The notes under the pieces: model-generated | Databases searched by the model: none | Told to the model about the DNA's origin: nothing | Seen by the model: the letters and a program-made list of their open reading frames with translations, nothing else | NCBI RefSeq assembly: GCF_000425625.1 | Contig: NZ_KE384407.1 | Span: 234,188-298,187, forward strand | Direction of reading: 5' to 3' | Length of the DNA stretch: 64,000 bases | Source of the DNA: Stutzerimonas azotifigens DSM 17556 | Lineage (GTDB): Bacteria > Pseudomonadota > Gammaproteobacteria > Pseudomonadales > Pseudomonadaceae | In this document: in pieces, positions 54,147 through 64,000 of the stretch | How positions within the stretch are numbered: the first letter of the stretch is position 1 | How the letters are laid out: every line of letters starts with the position of its first letter | Position numbers and translations under genes: made by a program

Positions 54147-54616
54147 CGGGCGACCAGCAGGGCGACCGCATGTACCGCGATGCCCTCCTCGCGTCCGACG
54201 AAGCCCAGTCGTTCGGTGGTGGTCGCCTTGACGTTCACCTGGTCGAGGTCGACGCCCAGGTCCTCGGCGATGCGCGCGCGCATGGTCTCGATGTGCGGCG
54301 CCATCTTCGGCGCCTGGGCGACGATGGTGGCGTCGACGTTGCCGACCTTCCAGCCCTTGCCCTGCACCCGCGCCAGCACCTGGCGCAGCAGCACGCGGCT
54401 GTCCGCTCCGGCGAACTGCGGATCGGTGTCCGGAAAGTGCCGGCCGATGTCGCCAAGCGCCGCGGCGCCGAGCAGCGCATCGCTCAGCGCATGCAGCAGC
54501 ACGTCGCCGTCGGAATGGGCGACCAGCCCGTGATGATGGGGAATCCGCACCCCGCCGAGCGTGACGAAATTGCCCTCGCCGAAGCGGTGGACGTCGTAGC
54601 CGTGACCAATACGCAT
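54143..54616 (-). CDS. ispF: 2-C-methyl-D-erythritol 2,4-cyclodiphosphate synthase
   Basis: 157-residue MEP-pathway enzyme. The zinc site is D8 and H10 (GYDVHRF) plus the His in [42 protein letters not shown] is the CDP-binding region. The upstream extension of the frame lacks support. It begins the ispF-to-rpoS block and is divergent from the ArsR gene. ispD of the same pathway lies 7 kb away on the same strand. Confidence 0.96.
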   Translation of the reverse strand: MRIGHGYDVHRFGEGNFVTLGGVRIPHHHGLVAHSDGDVLLHALSDALLGAAALGDIGRHFPDTDPQFAGADSRVLLRQVLARVQGKGWKVGNVDATIVAQAPKMAPHIETMRARIAEDLGVDLDQVNVKATTTERLGFVGREEGIAVHAVALLVAR

Positions 54617-54722
54617 CGCCTGTTTCCTGCAGTCAGAATGCGCGGATTCTACAGGAGCGGACCGCAGCGGGCGCGCCGCGCCATCGACTGAAGCGATGGT
54701 CACTATCAAGCGTATCGATCCC

Positions 54723-54742
54723 ATATCGTTTTCCGGCGATAT
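54723..54742. promoter_or_regulatory. Palindromic operator candidate before the ArsR gene
   Basis: ATATCG (54723-54728) and CGATAT (54737-54742) are perfect inverted halves 8 bp apart, 35 bp before the ArsR start. A further CGTATCGAT lies just upstream. An autoregulatory ArsR site is plausible by position only. Confidence 0.5.
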
Positions 54743-54777
54743 ACAGTTCGTCCTCATTCGATGCAGCCACACCGATC

Positions 54778-55089
54778 ATGAGCGACGACCTCGATCCCGT
54801 TCTCAAAGCACTGGCCCATCCGGTCCGACGGAACATCTTGCGCTGGTTGAAGGCGCCGGCCCGCTGGTTCCCGACGCAGGAGCACCCGCTGGAAATCGGC
54901 GTCTGCGCCGGCCAGATCGAGCAGCGCTGCGGACTGTCGCAGTCGACCGTCTCGGTGCATCTGGCCACCCTGCAGCGCTCCGGCCTGGTGACCAGCCGCA
55001 AGGTCGGGCAGTGGCACTTCTTCAAGCGCGACGAAGCGGCCATAGGGGCCTTCGTGCAGCGCCTGGCCACCGAGCTGCAGCAGGGCTGA
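54778..55089 (+). CDS. ArsR-family transcriptional regulator
   Basis: 103-residue winged-helix repressor (KALAHPVRRNILRWL; recognition helix in QRCGLSQSTVSVHLATLQRSGLV). The single cysteines do not form the CxC metal site of classical ArsR, so a metal ligand is not indicated. It is 32 bp before the Old Yellow Enzyme gene and probably controls it in response to an electrophile or redox signal; that signal is inferred. Confidence 0.9.
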   Translation: MSDDLDPVLKALAHPVRRNILRWLKAPARWFPTQEHPLEIGVCAGQIEQRCGLSQSTVSVHLATLQRSGLVTSRKVGQWHFFKRDEAAIGAFVQRLATELQQG

Positions 55090-55121
55090 CGCATCCGATC
55101 ATTCCCCAAGGAGCGACACGC

Positions 55122-56171
55122 ATGAGCACACTTTTCGACCCCATCCGGATCGGCGATCTGACGCTGTCCAACCGCATCATCATGGCGCCGCTGACCCGCT
55201 GCCGGGCCGAGCCGGGCCGCGTCCCCGGCGAACTGATGGTCGAGTACTACCGCCAGCGCGCCAGCGCCGGGCTGATCATCAGCGAAGCCACCTCGGTCAC
55301 GCCGATGGGTGTCGGCTACCCGGACACGCCCGGCATCTGGTCCGCCGAACAGGTGCAGGGCTGGAAGAAGGTTACCGACGCGGTGCATGCCGCCGGCGGC
55401 AAGATCGTGCTGCAGCTCTGGCACGTCGGGCGCATCTCCGATCCGATCTACCTCGACGGCCAGCTGCCGGTCGCCCCGAGCGCGATCAAGCCGGCCGGCC
55501 ACGTCAGCCTGGTTCGGCCGATGAAAGACTACGAAACGCCGCGCGCGCTGGCGATCGATGAAATTCCGGCGATCGTCGAGGCCTACCGCCGGGGCGCGGA
55601 GAACGCCAGGGAAGCCGGTTTCGACGGCGTGGAGATCCACGGCGCCAACGGCTATCTGCTTGACCAGTTCCTGCAGGACAGCACCAACAAACGCACCGAT
55701 GCCTACGGTGGCTCGCTGGAAAACCGCGCCCGCCTGCTCCTTGAAGTGACCGATGCCGCCATTTCCGTCTGGGGCGCCGGGCGTGTCGGAGTACACCTTG
55801 CACCGCGTGCCGATTCGCACGACATGGGCGATTCAAACCGCACGGAAACCTTCGGCCACGTCGCCCGGGAACTGGGCAGGCGCGGCATCGCCTTCATCTG
55901 CACCCGCGAGAAGGAAGGCGAGGACAGCCTCGGGCCGCAATTGAAGCGCCTCTTCGGCGGCGTCTACATCGCCAACGAGCGCTTCACCAAGGACCAGGCC
56001 AACGCCTGGCTGGCCAGCGGCAAGGCCGACGCGGTGGCGTTCGGCATTCCCTTCATCGCCAACCCGGACCTGGTCGAGCGCCTGCGCCGCGACGCGCCGC
56101 TGAACGAGCCGCGTCCGGAGCTCTTCTACGCCAAGGGCGCGGAGGGCTATACCGATTATCCGTCGCTTTGA
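55122..56171 (+). CDS. Old Yellow Enzyme-type NADH:flavin oxidoreductase (NemA/XenB-like)
   Basis: 349-residue FMN-dependent ene-reductase: APLTRCRA near the N-terminus, LQLWHVGRIS, the active-site pair in EIHGANGYLLDQFLQD (His and Asn), and TDAYGGSLENRARLLLEV. It reduces activated C=C bonds and nitro compounds. Preceded by a GGAGCG ribosome-binding site and followed by a strong terminator. Co-transcribed with the ArsR gene. Confidence 0.92.
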   Translation: MSTLFDPIRIGDLTLSNRIIMAPLTRCRAEPGRVPGELMVEYYRQRASAGLIISEATSVTPMGVGYPDTPGIWSAEQVQGWKKVTDAVHAAGGKIVLQLWHVGRISDPIYLDGQLPVAPSAIKPAGHVSLVRPMKDYETPRALAIDEIPAIVEAYRRGAENAREAGFDGVEIHGANGYLLDQFLQDSTNKRTDAYGGSLENRARLLLEVTDAAISVWGAGRVGVHLAPRADSHDMGDSNRTETFGHVARELGRRGIAFICTREKEGEDSLGPQLKRLFGGVYIANERFTKDQANAWLASGKADAVAFGIPFIANPDLVERLRRDAPLNEPRPELFYAKGAEGYTDYPSL

Positions 56172-56185
56172 GCTCCTGGTGACGG

Positions 56186-56221
56186 AAAGGCCCGACCGGG
56201 CTACTGGTCGGGCCTTTTTTT
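56186..56221 (+). terminator. Rho-independent terminator of the ArsR-OYE operon
   Basis: AGGCCCGACC and GGTCGGGCCT pair around GGGCTACT, followed by seven T residues, 17 bp after the stop codon. Confidence 0.93.
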
Positions 56222-56237
56222 GAATCCCGCCACGACC

Positions 56238-56865
56238 GTAGGGTGGAAACCGCGCAGCGTTTTCCACGCGGGTCCGGTGCGTCATATAAACGCCCCGCCC
56301 AACCCAAGGCCCCCCACGCGTGGATGAGGCTACGCCGTTATCCACCCTACGCTTCGACGAAGAGCATCGCCCCGAGGTCGGGCCTCCCACAAAAGCAGGC
56401 GCCGGCCACCGCGCCCTGTGGGAGGCGCGCCCTCGCGGCGACATCGCTAACCCGGGCCCTTGTGGGAGCGGCCTTGGCCGCGAATGGACGGTGGGGACTC
56501 GTTCGCGGTCAAGACCGCCCATAGGGCCGGGGGCGGAGCTGCACAAGCACAGGTAGGGTGGAAAACCGCGCAGCGTTTTCCACGCGGGTCCGGTGCGTCA
56601 TATAAACGCCCCGGCCAACCCAAGGCCCCCCACGCGTGGATGAGGCTACGCCGTTATCCACCCTACGCTTCGACGAAGAGCATCGCCCCGAGGTCGGGCC
56701 TCCCACAAAAGCAGGCGCCGGCCACCGCGCCCTGTGGGAGGCGCGCCCTCGCGGCGACATCGCTAACCCGGGCCCTTGTGGGAGCGGCCTTGGCCGCGAA
56801 TGGACGGTGGGGACTCGTTCGCGGTCAAGGCCCCACGCGTGGATGAGGCTGCGCCGTCATCCACC
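56238..56865. repeat. Tandem duplication (315-bp period) of composite repeats
   Basis: Copy 1 (56238-56552) and copy 2 (56553-56827) are almost identical; a partial third copy (56833-56873) begins after a junction at CAAGGCCCC. Each copy holds a GTAGGGTGGA...TCCACCCTAC element (56238-56350, 56553-56666), a CCTCCCACA/TGTGGGAGG palindrome, and TGTGGGAGCGGCCTTGGCCG. The third copy reaches the fghA stop codon. The interval contains no gene. Confidence 0.9.
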
Positions 56866-57711
56866 CTACGCCTTCAATGCCTCGGCGTGATGCCGCAGGT
56901 GATCCTCGATGAAGCTGGCGATGAAGAAGTAGCTGTGGTCGTACCCGGGCTGCATGCGCAGGACCAGCGGATGCCCCGCGGCCTGGGCCGCGGCCTCGAG
57001 CGCTTCGGGCTTGAGCTGGTTGGCCAGGAAGTCGTCGCGATCGCCCTGGTCGACCAGGATCGGCAGCCGCTCGGGCGCATCGGCGATCAGCGCGCAGGCG
57101 TCCCATTCCCGCCACTTCGAGCGGTCCTCGCCCAGGTAGCGGCTGAACGCCTTCTCGCCCCAGGGGCACTCCATGGGATGGGTGATGGGGGCGAAGGCCG
57201 ACACCGACCGGTAGCGCCCGGGGTTGCGCAGCGCGCAGACCAGCGCGCCATGCCCGCCCATGGAATGCCCGGCGATGCCGCGGCGGTCGGACACCGGGAA
57301 GTTCGCCTCGATCAGCGCCGGCAGTTCCTGCACCACGTAGTCGTACATGCGGTAGTGCCGGGCCCAGGGCTCCTGGGTCGCGTTGAGGTAGAAGCCGGCG
57401 CCGAGGCCGAAATCCCAGGCGCCTTCCGGATCGTCCGGCACGCCCTCGCCGCGCGGGCTGGTGTCCGGCGCGACGATGATCAGGCCCAGCTCCGCCGCGG
57501 CGCGGAACGCACCGGCCTTCTGCATGAAGTTCTCGTCCGTGCAGGTCAGGCCCGAGAGCCAGTAGAGCACCGGCAGCCGGGCGCCCTGCTCGGCCTGCGG
57601 CGGCAGGTAGACGGCGAACACCATGTCGCAGTTGAGCGAGGTCGAGCGGTGGCGATAGCGCTTGTGCCAGCCGCCGAAGCTTTTCTGGCAGGAGATATTT
57701 TCGAGGGTCAT
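56866..57711 (-). CDS. fghA: S-formylglutathione hydrolase
   Basis: 281-residue esterase-D family hydrolase: oxyanion region [13 protein letters not shown], nucleophile Ser in [10 protein letters not shown], then the acid and His ([14 protein letters not shown]). It releases formate and glutathione, the second step of glutathione-dependent formaldehyde oxidation. adhC, the first step, lies 87 bp upstream on the same strand. Confidence 0.95.
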   Translation of the reverse strand: MTLENISCQKSFGGWHKRYRHRSTSLNCDMVFAVYLPPQAEQGARLPVLYWLSGLTCTDENFMQKAGAFRAAAELGLIIVAPDTSPRGEGVPDDPEGAWDFGLGAGFYLNATQEPWARHYRMYDYVVQELPALIEANFPVSDRRGIAGHSMGGHGALVCALRNPGRYRSVSAFAPITHPMECPWGEKAFSRYLGEDRSKWREWDACALIADAPERLPILVDQGDRDDFLANQLKPEALEAAAQAAGHPLVLRMQPGYDHSYFFIASFIEDHLRHHAEALKA

Positions 57712-57717
57712 AAAAGC

Positions 57718-57796
57718 TCCTGGCCGCAGGCTGCAAGCCGCAGGCTACAGGCAAAAGCGCGTTTCGCCTGCAGCCTGAAGCCTGCCGCCTGAAGCC
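57718..57796. repeat. GGCTGCAGGC-type imperfect palindrome between adhC and fghA
   Basis: GCAGGCTGCAAGCCGCAGGC units face GCCTGCAGCCTGAAGCCTGC, forming a large imperfect hairpin in the whole adhC-fghA spacer. It belongs to the same class as the sodC-flhB palindrome. It may stabilise or attenuate the adhC-fghA transcript. Confidence 0.6.
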
Positions 57797-57797
57797 G

Positions 57798-58949
<1,152 letters not shown>

Positions 58950-58961
58950 TCAGCGCCAGCA

Positions 58962-59010
58962 AGGGATAATCCACGGCTCGGTAATTCATTGTTGCTGCAC
59001 AGGGATAATC
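58962..59010. promoter_or_regulatory. Direct repeats in the adhC/lysR divergent promoter
   Basis: AGGGATAATC occurs at 58962-58971 and again at 59001-59010, immediately before the LysR start codon. The 100-bp region between divergent genes is where a LysR regulator usually binds. The assignment as an operator is tentative. Confidence 0.4.
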
Positions 59011-59931
59011 ATGGGCTCCGAACGTTGGGACGGGCTGGACGAATTCGTCGCCGTGGTCGAGACCGGCAGCTTTCTCGGCGCGGCCGGCCGGCTGCGGGTG
59101 TCGTCCTCGCACGTCAGTCGTCAGGTCGCACGCCTGGAGGACCGGCTGCAGGCGCAGTTGCTTTACCGCACCACCCGGCGGGTCTCGATGACCGAGGCGG
59201 GGCAGGCCTTCTACGTGCGCTGCCAGCGGCTGATCGAGGAGCGCGACCAGGCCTTCCAGGCCGTCAGCGACCTGAACAGCGCGCCCACCGGGCTGCTGCG
59301 CATGACCGCCGCGGTGGCCTACGGCGAGCGCTTCATCGTCCCGCTGGTGAACGACTTCATGGCCGCGCACCCGCAGCTGAGGGTGGAGATCGAGCTCACC
59401 AACCGCCTGCTCGACCTGGTGCACGAGGGTTTCGACCTGGCCATCCGCCTCGGCCGGCTGACCGACTCCAGCCTGGTGGCGACCCGGCTGGCGCCGCGCG
59501 CCATGCACCTGTGCGCCGCACCGGAATACCTGGCGCGCTACGGACGCCCGCATACGCTTTCGGAGCTGGCGCACCACAATTGCCTGATCGGCACCAGCGA
59601 CGTCTGGACCTTCCAGCTCGATAACCGCGAGCACGGTGTCAGGCCCACCGGCAACTGGCGCTGCAACAGCGGCGAGGCGGTGCTGGACGCGACTCTGCGC
59701 GGCTTCGGCATCAGCCAGTTGCCCGACTACTACGTGCGCGAACCGTTGCGCCAAGGGCGGCTGGTGTCCCTGCTCGAGGCCAACCAGCCGCCGAATACCG
59801 CCGTCTGGGCCGTCTATCCGAGGCGCCGGCTGCTGTCGGCGAAGGTCGCCCAACTGATCGAAGCGCTCAAGCACGGGCTCGCCGCGCGCCCCGAGTATCG
59901 TCCGGACACGGCACCGCCCGATTCGCTGTAA
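59011..59931 (+). CDS. LysR-family transcriptional regulator
   Basis: 306 residues: an N-terminal winged helix (FVAVVETGSFLGAAGRLRVSSSHVSRQVARLEDRL, split by the turn) and a C-terminal substrate-binding domain (DLAIRLGRLTDSSLVATRLAPR). Its placement divergent from adhC suggests it controls the formaldehyde-detoxification pair; this is inferred from layout. ATG 59011 is chosen because the HTH begins there. Confidence 0.92.
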   Translation: MGSERWDGLDEFVAVVETGSFLGAAGRLRVSSSHVSRQVARLEDRLQAQLLYRTTRRVSMTEAGQAFYVRCQRLIEERDQAFQAVSDLNSAPTGLLRMTAAVAYGERFIVPLVNDFMAAHPQLRVEIELTNRLLDLVHEGFDLAIRLGRLTDSSLVATRLAPRAMHLCAAPEYLARYGRPHTLSELAHHNCLIGTSDVWTFQLDNREHGVRPTGNWRCNSGEAVLDATLRGFGISQLPDYYVREPLRQGRLVSLLEANQPPNTAVWAVYPRRRLLSAKVAQLIEALKHGLAARPEYRPDTAPPDSL

Positions 59932-60197
59932 CTCCCTGAAATACCGGCGGGCGGATACGCGGAACCCTCCCCGAGTCGGCCCGTCGTAACTGCAAAGGGC
60001 GCCCTCACAGGCTGCGTGAGAACGTCGCGAGCGATGGCCAGGCAAGCACGAGAACAGCGAAAAAGCCCAGACGTGGACGAACGTTCCGATCGTCACGTGG
60101 CCGAGCCTGTTTTCGACGCGGCAGGGTCCCGCGCCGCAGCTGTCACAGCCTGTCAGCCCCTTTCGCCCCCGCGCCTTGCGCCACTCAGGAGACCCCC

Positions 60198-60509
60198 ATG
60201 CACATCCAAGTGAACAGCAATCACAGCATTAACGTGACCCAGGGCCTGGAAGACAGCATCCGCGCCACCGTCGAGGGCGAACTCGAGCGATTCGGCGATT
60301 TCCTGACCCGGGTCGAGGTGCATATCAACGACGAGAACGCCGGCAAGGCCGGGCCGCAGGACAAGCGCTGCCAGATCGAGGCGCGGATGAAGCACCACGA
60401 GGCCCTGTCGGTGACGCACAAGGCCGAATCGCTCGACCTGGCGGTCGATGGCGCCGCCGCCAAGATGACCCATGCGCTGGAGCACACCATCGGCAAGCTC
60501 CGCCGCTGA
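60198..60509 (+). CDS. HPF/RaiA-family ribosome-associated protein
   Basis: 103-residue protein with the beta-alpha-beta-beta-beta-alpha pattern of ribosome hibernation factors (short HPF/YfiA type): MHIQVNSNHSINVTQGLEDSI, RVEVHINDENAG, and a final amphipathic helix. Strong ribosome-binding site GGAGA before the ATG. It lies 56 bp before a baeRF-like gene; together they suggest a ribosome-protection or rescue unit. The preceding 266-bp interval shows no gene. Confidence 0.85.
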   Translation: MHIQVNSNHSINVTQGLEDSIRATVEGELERFGDFLTRVEVHINDENAGKAGPQDKRCQIEARMKHHEALSVTHKAESLDLAVDGAAAKMTHALEHTIGKLRR

Positions 60510-60565
60510 CCGGACAGCCATTCACGAGGGACCGCGCCACTGATCATTACGTCATGAGGTGTACC

Positions 60566-61729
60566 ATGCCCGCGACTCTTACCCGCGACACGCTCAAGCA
60601 ATTGCTGGCGGTTCGGCAGAAGCCCTGCCTCTCGCTCTACCAGCCGACGCACCGCAGCTTCCCCGAGCGCGAACAGGACCCGATCCGCTACAAGCAGCTG
60701 GTACGCCAGCTGGAGGATTCGCTGAGGAAACAGGGCTTTCCCGATGCGGACAAGCTGCTCGAGCCCTTCCTCGCCCTGGTCGACGACAACGACTTCTGGA
60801 ACGCCAGCCGCGACGGCTTGGCGGTATTCGGCGCGCCGGGCTACTTCAAGTTCTTCCGGCTGCAGCGCAAGGTGCCGGAGCTGGCCGTGGCCAACGACCG
60901 CATGCACGTCAAGCCGCTGCTACGCATCGCCCAGTCGGCGGACCGCTACCAGATCCTGGCGCTGACCATGGATTCGGTGCGCCTGTACGAGGGTAACCGC
61001 GACGGCATCGACGAGATCCCGCTCGCCGAGGGCGTGCCCGCCACGCTCGAACAGGCCCTGGGCAGCGACCTGACGGCGAAGGACCAGAGCGGCCACCCGC
61101 AGGGCTACAGCCGCGCCAGCGAACGCGGCGACCCGATGACCGCCGAAGCTGGCGGCGAGGGACGCTCGGGCGAGATGGAGCGCGACCGCGAGCGCTATTT
61201 CCGCGAAGTCGACCGCGCCATTCTCGAGCACCACTCCAAACCCACCGGCCTGCCACTGATCCTGGCTGCGCTGCCGGAACACCAGCACGTGTTCCGCAAG
61301 CTCAGCCACAACAACTTCCTGCTCCCGGAAGGCATCGACAAGGACCACTCGCTGCTGGGCAAGGACGAACTGCGCCAGCTCAGCTGGACGGTGATGGAGC
61401 CGCGCTACCTCAAGCGCCTGGAGGGCATCATCGACCAGTACGGCGAATCCCGCGGCCAGGGCCTGGCGACCGACCGGATCGAGGAGATCGGTCAGTCGAT
61501 CGTCGAAGGGCGGGTCGCGACCCTGCTGGTCGAGGCGGAACGGCGCATTCCCGGCCAGACCGATCTCAGCGAGGGCAAGGCGCTGCCGGTGAGCGAGCAG
61601 TCGGCGACCACGCCCGACCTGCTGGACGAGCTGACCGTGTGGACCTTCGAACACGGCGGCGAGGTAATTGTGGTGCCGAAGGAGCGCATGCCCACCCAGA
61701 CCGGCGTCGCGGCGCTTTATCGCTTCTGA
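60566..61729 (+). CDS. eRF1-like protein of the bacterial baeRF group
   Basis: 387 residues. I recognise the pattern of bacterial archaeo-eukaryotic release-factor-like proteins: N-terminal domain LTRDTLKQLLAVRQKPCLSLYQPTH, a central region ending in a Gly/Arg/Glu-rich loop (AEAGGEGRSGEMERDRERYFREVDRAI, about 194-219) where eRF1 has its GGQ loop, and a C-terminal domain with GGEVIVVPKERMP. GGQ itself is absent (GGEG, 196-199). baeRF genes are often next to HPF genes, as here. A role in ribosome rescue is proposed from family studies, not shown. ATG 60566 has an AGGTG ribosome-binding site. Confidence 0.75.
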   Translation: MPATLTRDTLKQLLAVRQKPCLSLYQPTHRSFPEREQDPIRYKQLVRQLEDSLRKQGFPDADKLLEPFLALVDDNDFWNASRDGLAVFGAPGYFKFFRLQRKVPELAVANDRMHVKPLLRIAQSADRYQILALTMDSVRLYEGNRDGIDEIPLAEGVPATLEQALGSDLTAKDQSGHPQGYSRASERGDPMTAEAGGEGRSGEMERDRERYFREVDRAILEHHSKPTGLPLILAALPEHQHVFRKLSHNNFLLPEGIDKDHSLLGKDELRQLSWTVMEPRYLKRLEGIIDQYGESRGQGLATDRIEEIGQSIVEGRVATLLVEAERRIPGQTDLSEGKALPVSEQSATTPDLLDELTVWTFEHGGEVIVVPKERMPTQTGVAALYRF

Positions 61730-61736
61730 CGCGCCT

Positions 61737-62447
61737 TTACAGCGGGCCTGCCCAGGCCCGCTGCAACCACTCCAGATCTTCCGGACGGGTCACCTTGAGG
61801 TTGTCCGTGCGGCCTTCGACCAGGCGCGGCGCGTGGCCGGCCCACTCCATTGCCGAGGCCTCGTCGGTCACCGCCAGGGCGGCGGCCAGTGCCTGCGACA
61901 GCGCGCGCTGCAGCATGCCCAGGCGGAACATCTGCGGGGTGTAGGCCTGCCAGATCCGGGCGCGGTCCAGCGTCTGCACCACCCGCCCTTCGGCGTCGGC
62001 CTGCTTGAGCGTGTCGCGACTCTGCGCGGCGAGCAGCCCACCGACCGGGTCGTGCTGCAATTCGCCCAGCAGCCGATCGAGGTCCTCGCGCGCCAGGTTG
62101 GGCCGCGCCGCGTCGTGCACCAGCACCCAGGCGTCTTCGTCCACGCCCATGCGCAGCAGCGTCTGCAGCGCTCCGAGCACCGAATCGGCACGCTCCCTGC
62201 CGCCGCGCGCACGGGTGATGCGTGGATCGCCGGCACAGGCGAGCTGCGGCCAGAACGGGTCGTCCGCCGCCAGGCTGACCACCAGCCCCTGCAGACCGGG
62301 GTGCCGGAGAAGACGTTCGAGGGTATGTTCGAGGATGCTGCGCCCGGCCACTTGCAGATATTGCTTTGGCCGGTCGGCGCGCATTCGGCTGCCGATGCCG
62401 GCGGCCGGAACCACGCACCAGAAGGGAGGTAACGGCACGTCGCTCAT
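61737..62447 (-). CDS. ispD: 2-C-methyl-D-erythritol 4-phosphate cytidylyltransferase
   Basis: 236-residue nucleotidyltransferase: CTP-binding loop PAAGIGSRMRADRPKQYL, then VHDAARPNL and the C-terminal DNLKVTRPEDL. Third step of the MEP isoprenoid pathway. Its ATG overlaps the ftsB stop by 4 bp. It is convergent with the baeRF-like gene, 7 bp apart. Confidence 0.96.
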   Translation of the reverse strand: MSDVPLPPFWCVVPAAGIGSRMRADRPKQYLQVAGRSILEHTLERLLRHPGLQGLVVSLAADDPFWPQLACAGDPRITRARGGRERADSVLGALQTLLRMGVDEDAWVLVHDAARPNLAREDLDRLLGELQHDPVGGLLAAQSRDTLKQADAEGRVVQTLDRARIWQAYTPQMFRLGMLQRALSQALAAALAVTDEASAMEWAGHAPRLVEGRTDNLKVTRPEDLEWLQRAWAGPL

Positions 62448-62722
62448 TCGGTCAGCTGGTAGAGGGTTTCCCCCTCCTTGACCATCCCCAGCTCGTGACG
62501 CGCGCGTTCTTCTACGGTTTCCATGCCCTGCTTGAGCTCCATGACCTCGGCTTCCATCAGCCGGTTGCGGTCCAGCAGGCGCTCGTTCTCGTTGCGCTGC
62601 TCGGCGATCTGCCGCTTCAGATCGGTGACCTGGGCGAGACTCCCCTCGCCCACCCAGAGCCGGTACTGCAGGCCGCCGAGCAGCAGGATCAGGACCGCGA
62701 ACAGCCAGTAGGGACTACGCAT
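62444..62722 (-). CDS. ftsB: Cell division protein FtsB
   Basis: 92-residue bitopic divisome protein: N-terminal helix YWLFAVLILLLGGLQYRLWV, a periplasmic coiled coil (QIAEQRNENERLLDRNRLMEAEV) and the C-terminal ARHELGMVKEGETLYQL motif that contacts FtsQ. The frame extends upstream but the ATG at 62722 directly precedes the membrane helix. It lies between eno and ispD as usual. Confidence 0.95.
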   Translation of the reverse strand: MRSPYWLFAVLILLLGGLQYRLWVGEGSLAQVTDLKRQIAEQRNENERLLDRNRLMEAEVMELKQGMETVEERARHELGMVKEGETLYQLTE

Positions 62723-62834
62723 GGCACACCTGGTACGGGCCGGCATGGAATGCGGCCGCCCTCGCAAGACGAAGGTACGCCCGGAGGCTTCGCAACAAGG
62801 GGCTGCTCGAGGACATGAAAAAACCTGATTCATC

Positions 62835-62862
62835 AAAAAAGGGCGGCATGCGCCGCCCTTTT
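62835..62862 (-). terminator. Rho-independent terminator of eno
   Basis: AAGGGCGGC and GCCGCCCTT pair around a 2-4 base loop, followed on the minus strand by a run of T residues, 13 bp after the eno stop. Confidence 0.9.
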
Positions 62863-62874
62863 ATCACGCTGCCA

Positions 62875-64000
<1,126 letters not shown>

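Noticed and set aside
54617-54777. N-terminal extension of IspF to 54772
   Set aside because: The extra residues have no counterpart in the family and cover the ArsR promoter region.
59932-60197. A small gene or insertion remnant before the HPF-like gene
   Set aside because: No frame with a start signal or recognisable domain; only weak similarity in my memory to dispersed spacer sequence, too little to call.

Overview
The window is GC-rich, densely coded bacterial chromosome, best explained as a Pseudomonas-type gammaproteobacterium (Pseudomonas sensu lato; the species cannot be fixed from sequence alone). The evidence is the polar-flagellar cluster with FleN/FlhF and the HptB-HsbR-HsbA switch embedded in it, the surE-pcm-nlpD-rpoS-rsmZ block, the eno-ftsB-ispD and ispF-truD blocks, and RpoN-type (-24/-12) promoters in front of the flagellar operons.

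Layout. (1) 1-24.1 kb: one long, almost entirely minus-strand flagellar/chemotaxis locus. In transcription order it reads fliE-F-G-H-I-J, hsbA-hsbR-hptB, fliK, fliL-M-N-O-P-Q-R-flhB, flhA-flhF-fleN-fliA, cheY-cheZ-cheA (cut by the window start). Four putative sigma-54 promoters precede fliE, fliK, fliL and flhA. A periplasmic Cu,Zn superoxide dismutase gene sits on the opposite strand between flhB and flhA. A 263-bp tandem repeat array separates hptB and fliK. (2) 24.2-35.3 kb: a membrane protein, a BenE-type transporter, an NADP-dependent oxidoreductase, pyrF, a DUF2897 peptide, a CHASE4/PAS/GGDEF/EAL c-di-GMP enzyme, a MocR-type regulator with a downstream lipoprotein, and an operon of a solute-binding protein plus two cell-envelope lipoproteins (DUF4398, OmpA). 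(3) 35.3-39.9 kb: electron transfer flavoprotein genes etfBA, divergent from ETF-ubiquinone oxidoreductase across a perfect PsrA-type operator. The etfA terminator is split by a 203-bp MITE-like element. (4) 40.3-43.3 kb: dgt, divergent from a two-gene operon encoding a HAM1/ITPase-like protein with an altered active site and a SIR2-like protein. This pair is the best candidate for an unusual (defence-type) system in the window. (5) 43.6-48.2 kb: DUF2795 protein, outer-membrane barrel, sodium:solute symporter, GNAT and Nudix genes, and a 47-residue acidic protein. (6) 48.3-54.6 kb: the regulatory RNA rsmZ, rpoS, nlpD, a DUF368/PopT-type transporter, pcm, surE, truD, ispF. (7) 54.8-64 kb: ArsR regulator with an Old Yellow Enzyme, the formaldehyde-detoxification pair fghA-adhC, a LysR regulator, an HPF-like protein next to an eRF1-like (baeRF-type) protein, then ispD, ftsB and eno (cut by the window end).

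Themes. Motility, the Hpt/anti-sigma switch, RsmZ, RpoS and the c-di-GMP enzyme belong to the planktonic/sessile decision network known in Pseudomonas. Two PsrA-like boxes (before etfBA/etfDH and inside nlpD upstream of rpoS) suggest that fatty-acid status is linked to stationary-phase control. Intergenic spaces are crowded with three families of dispersed or tandem repeats, several in recent-looking tandem duplications. No tRNA, rRNA, CRISPR array, prophage or intact insertion sequence was seen.
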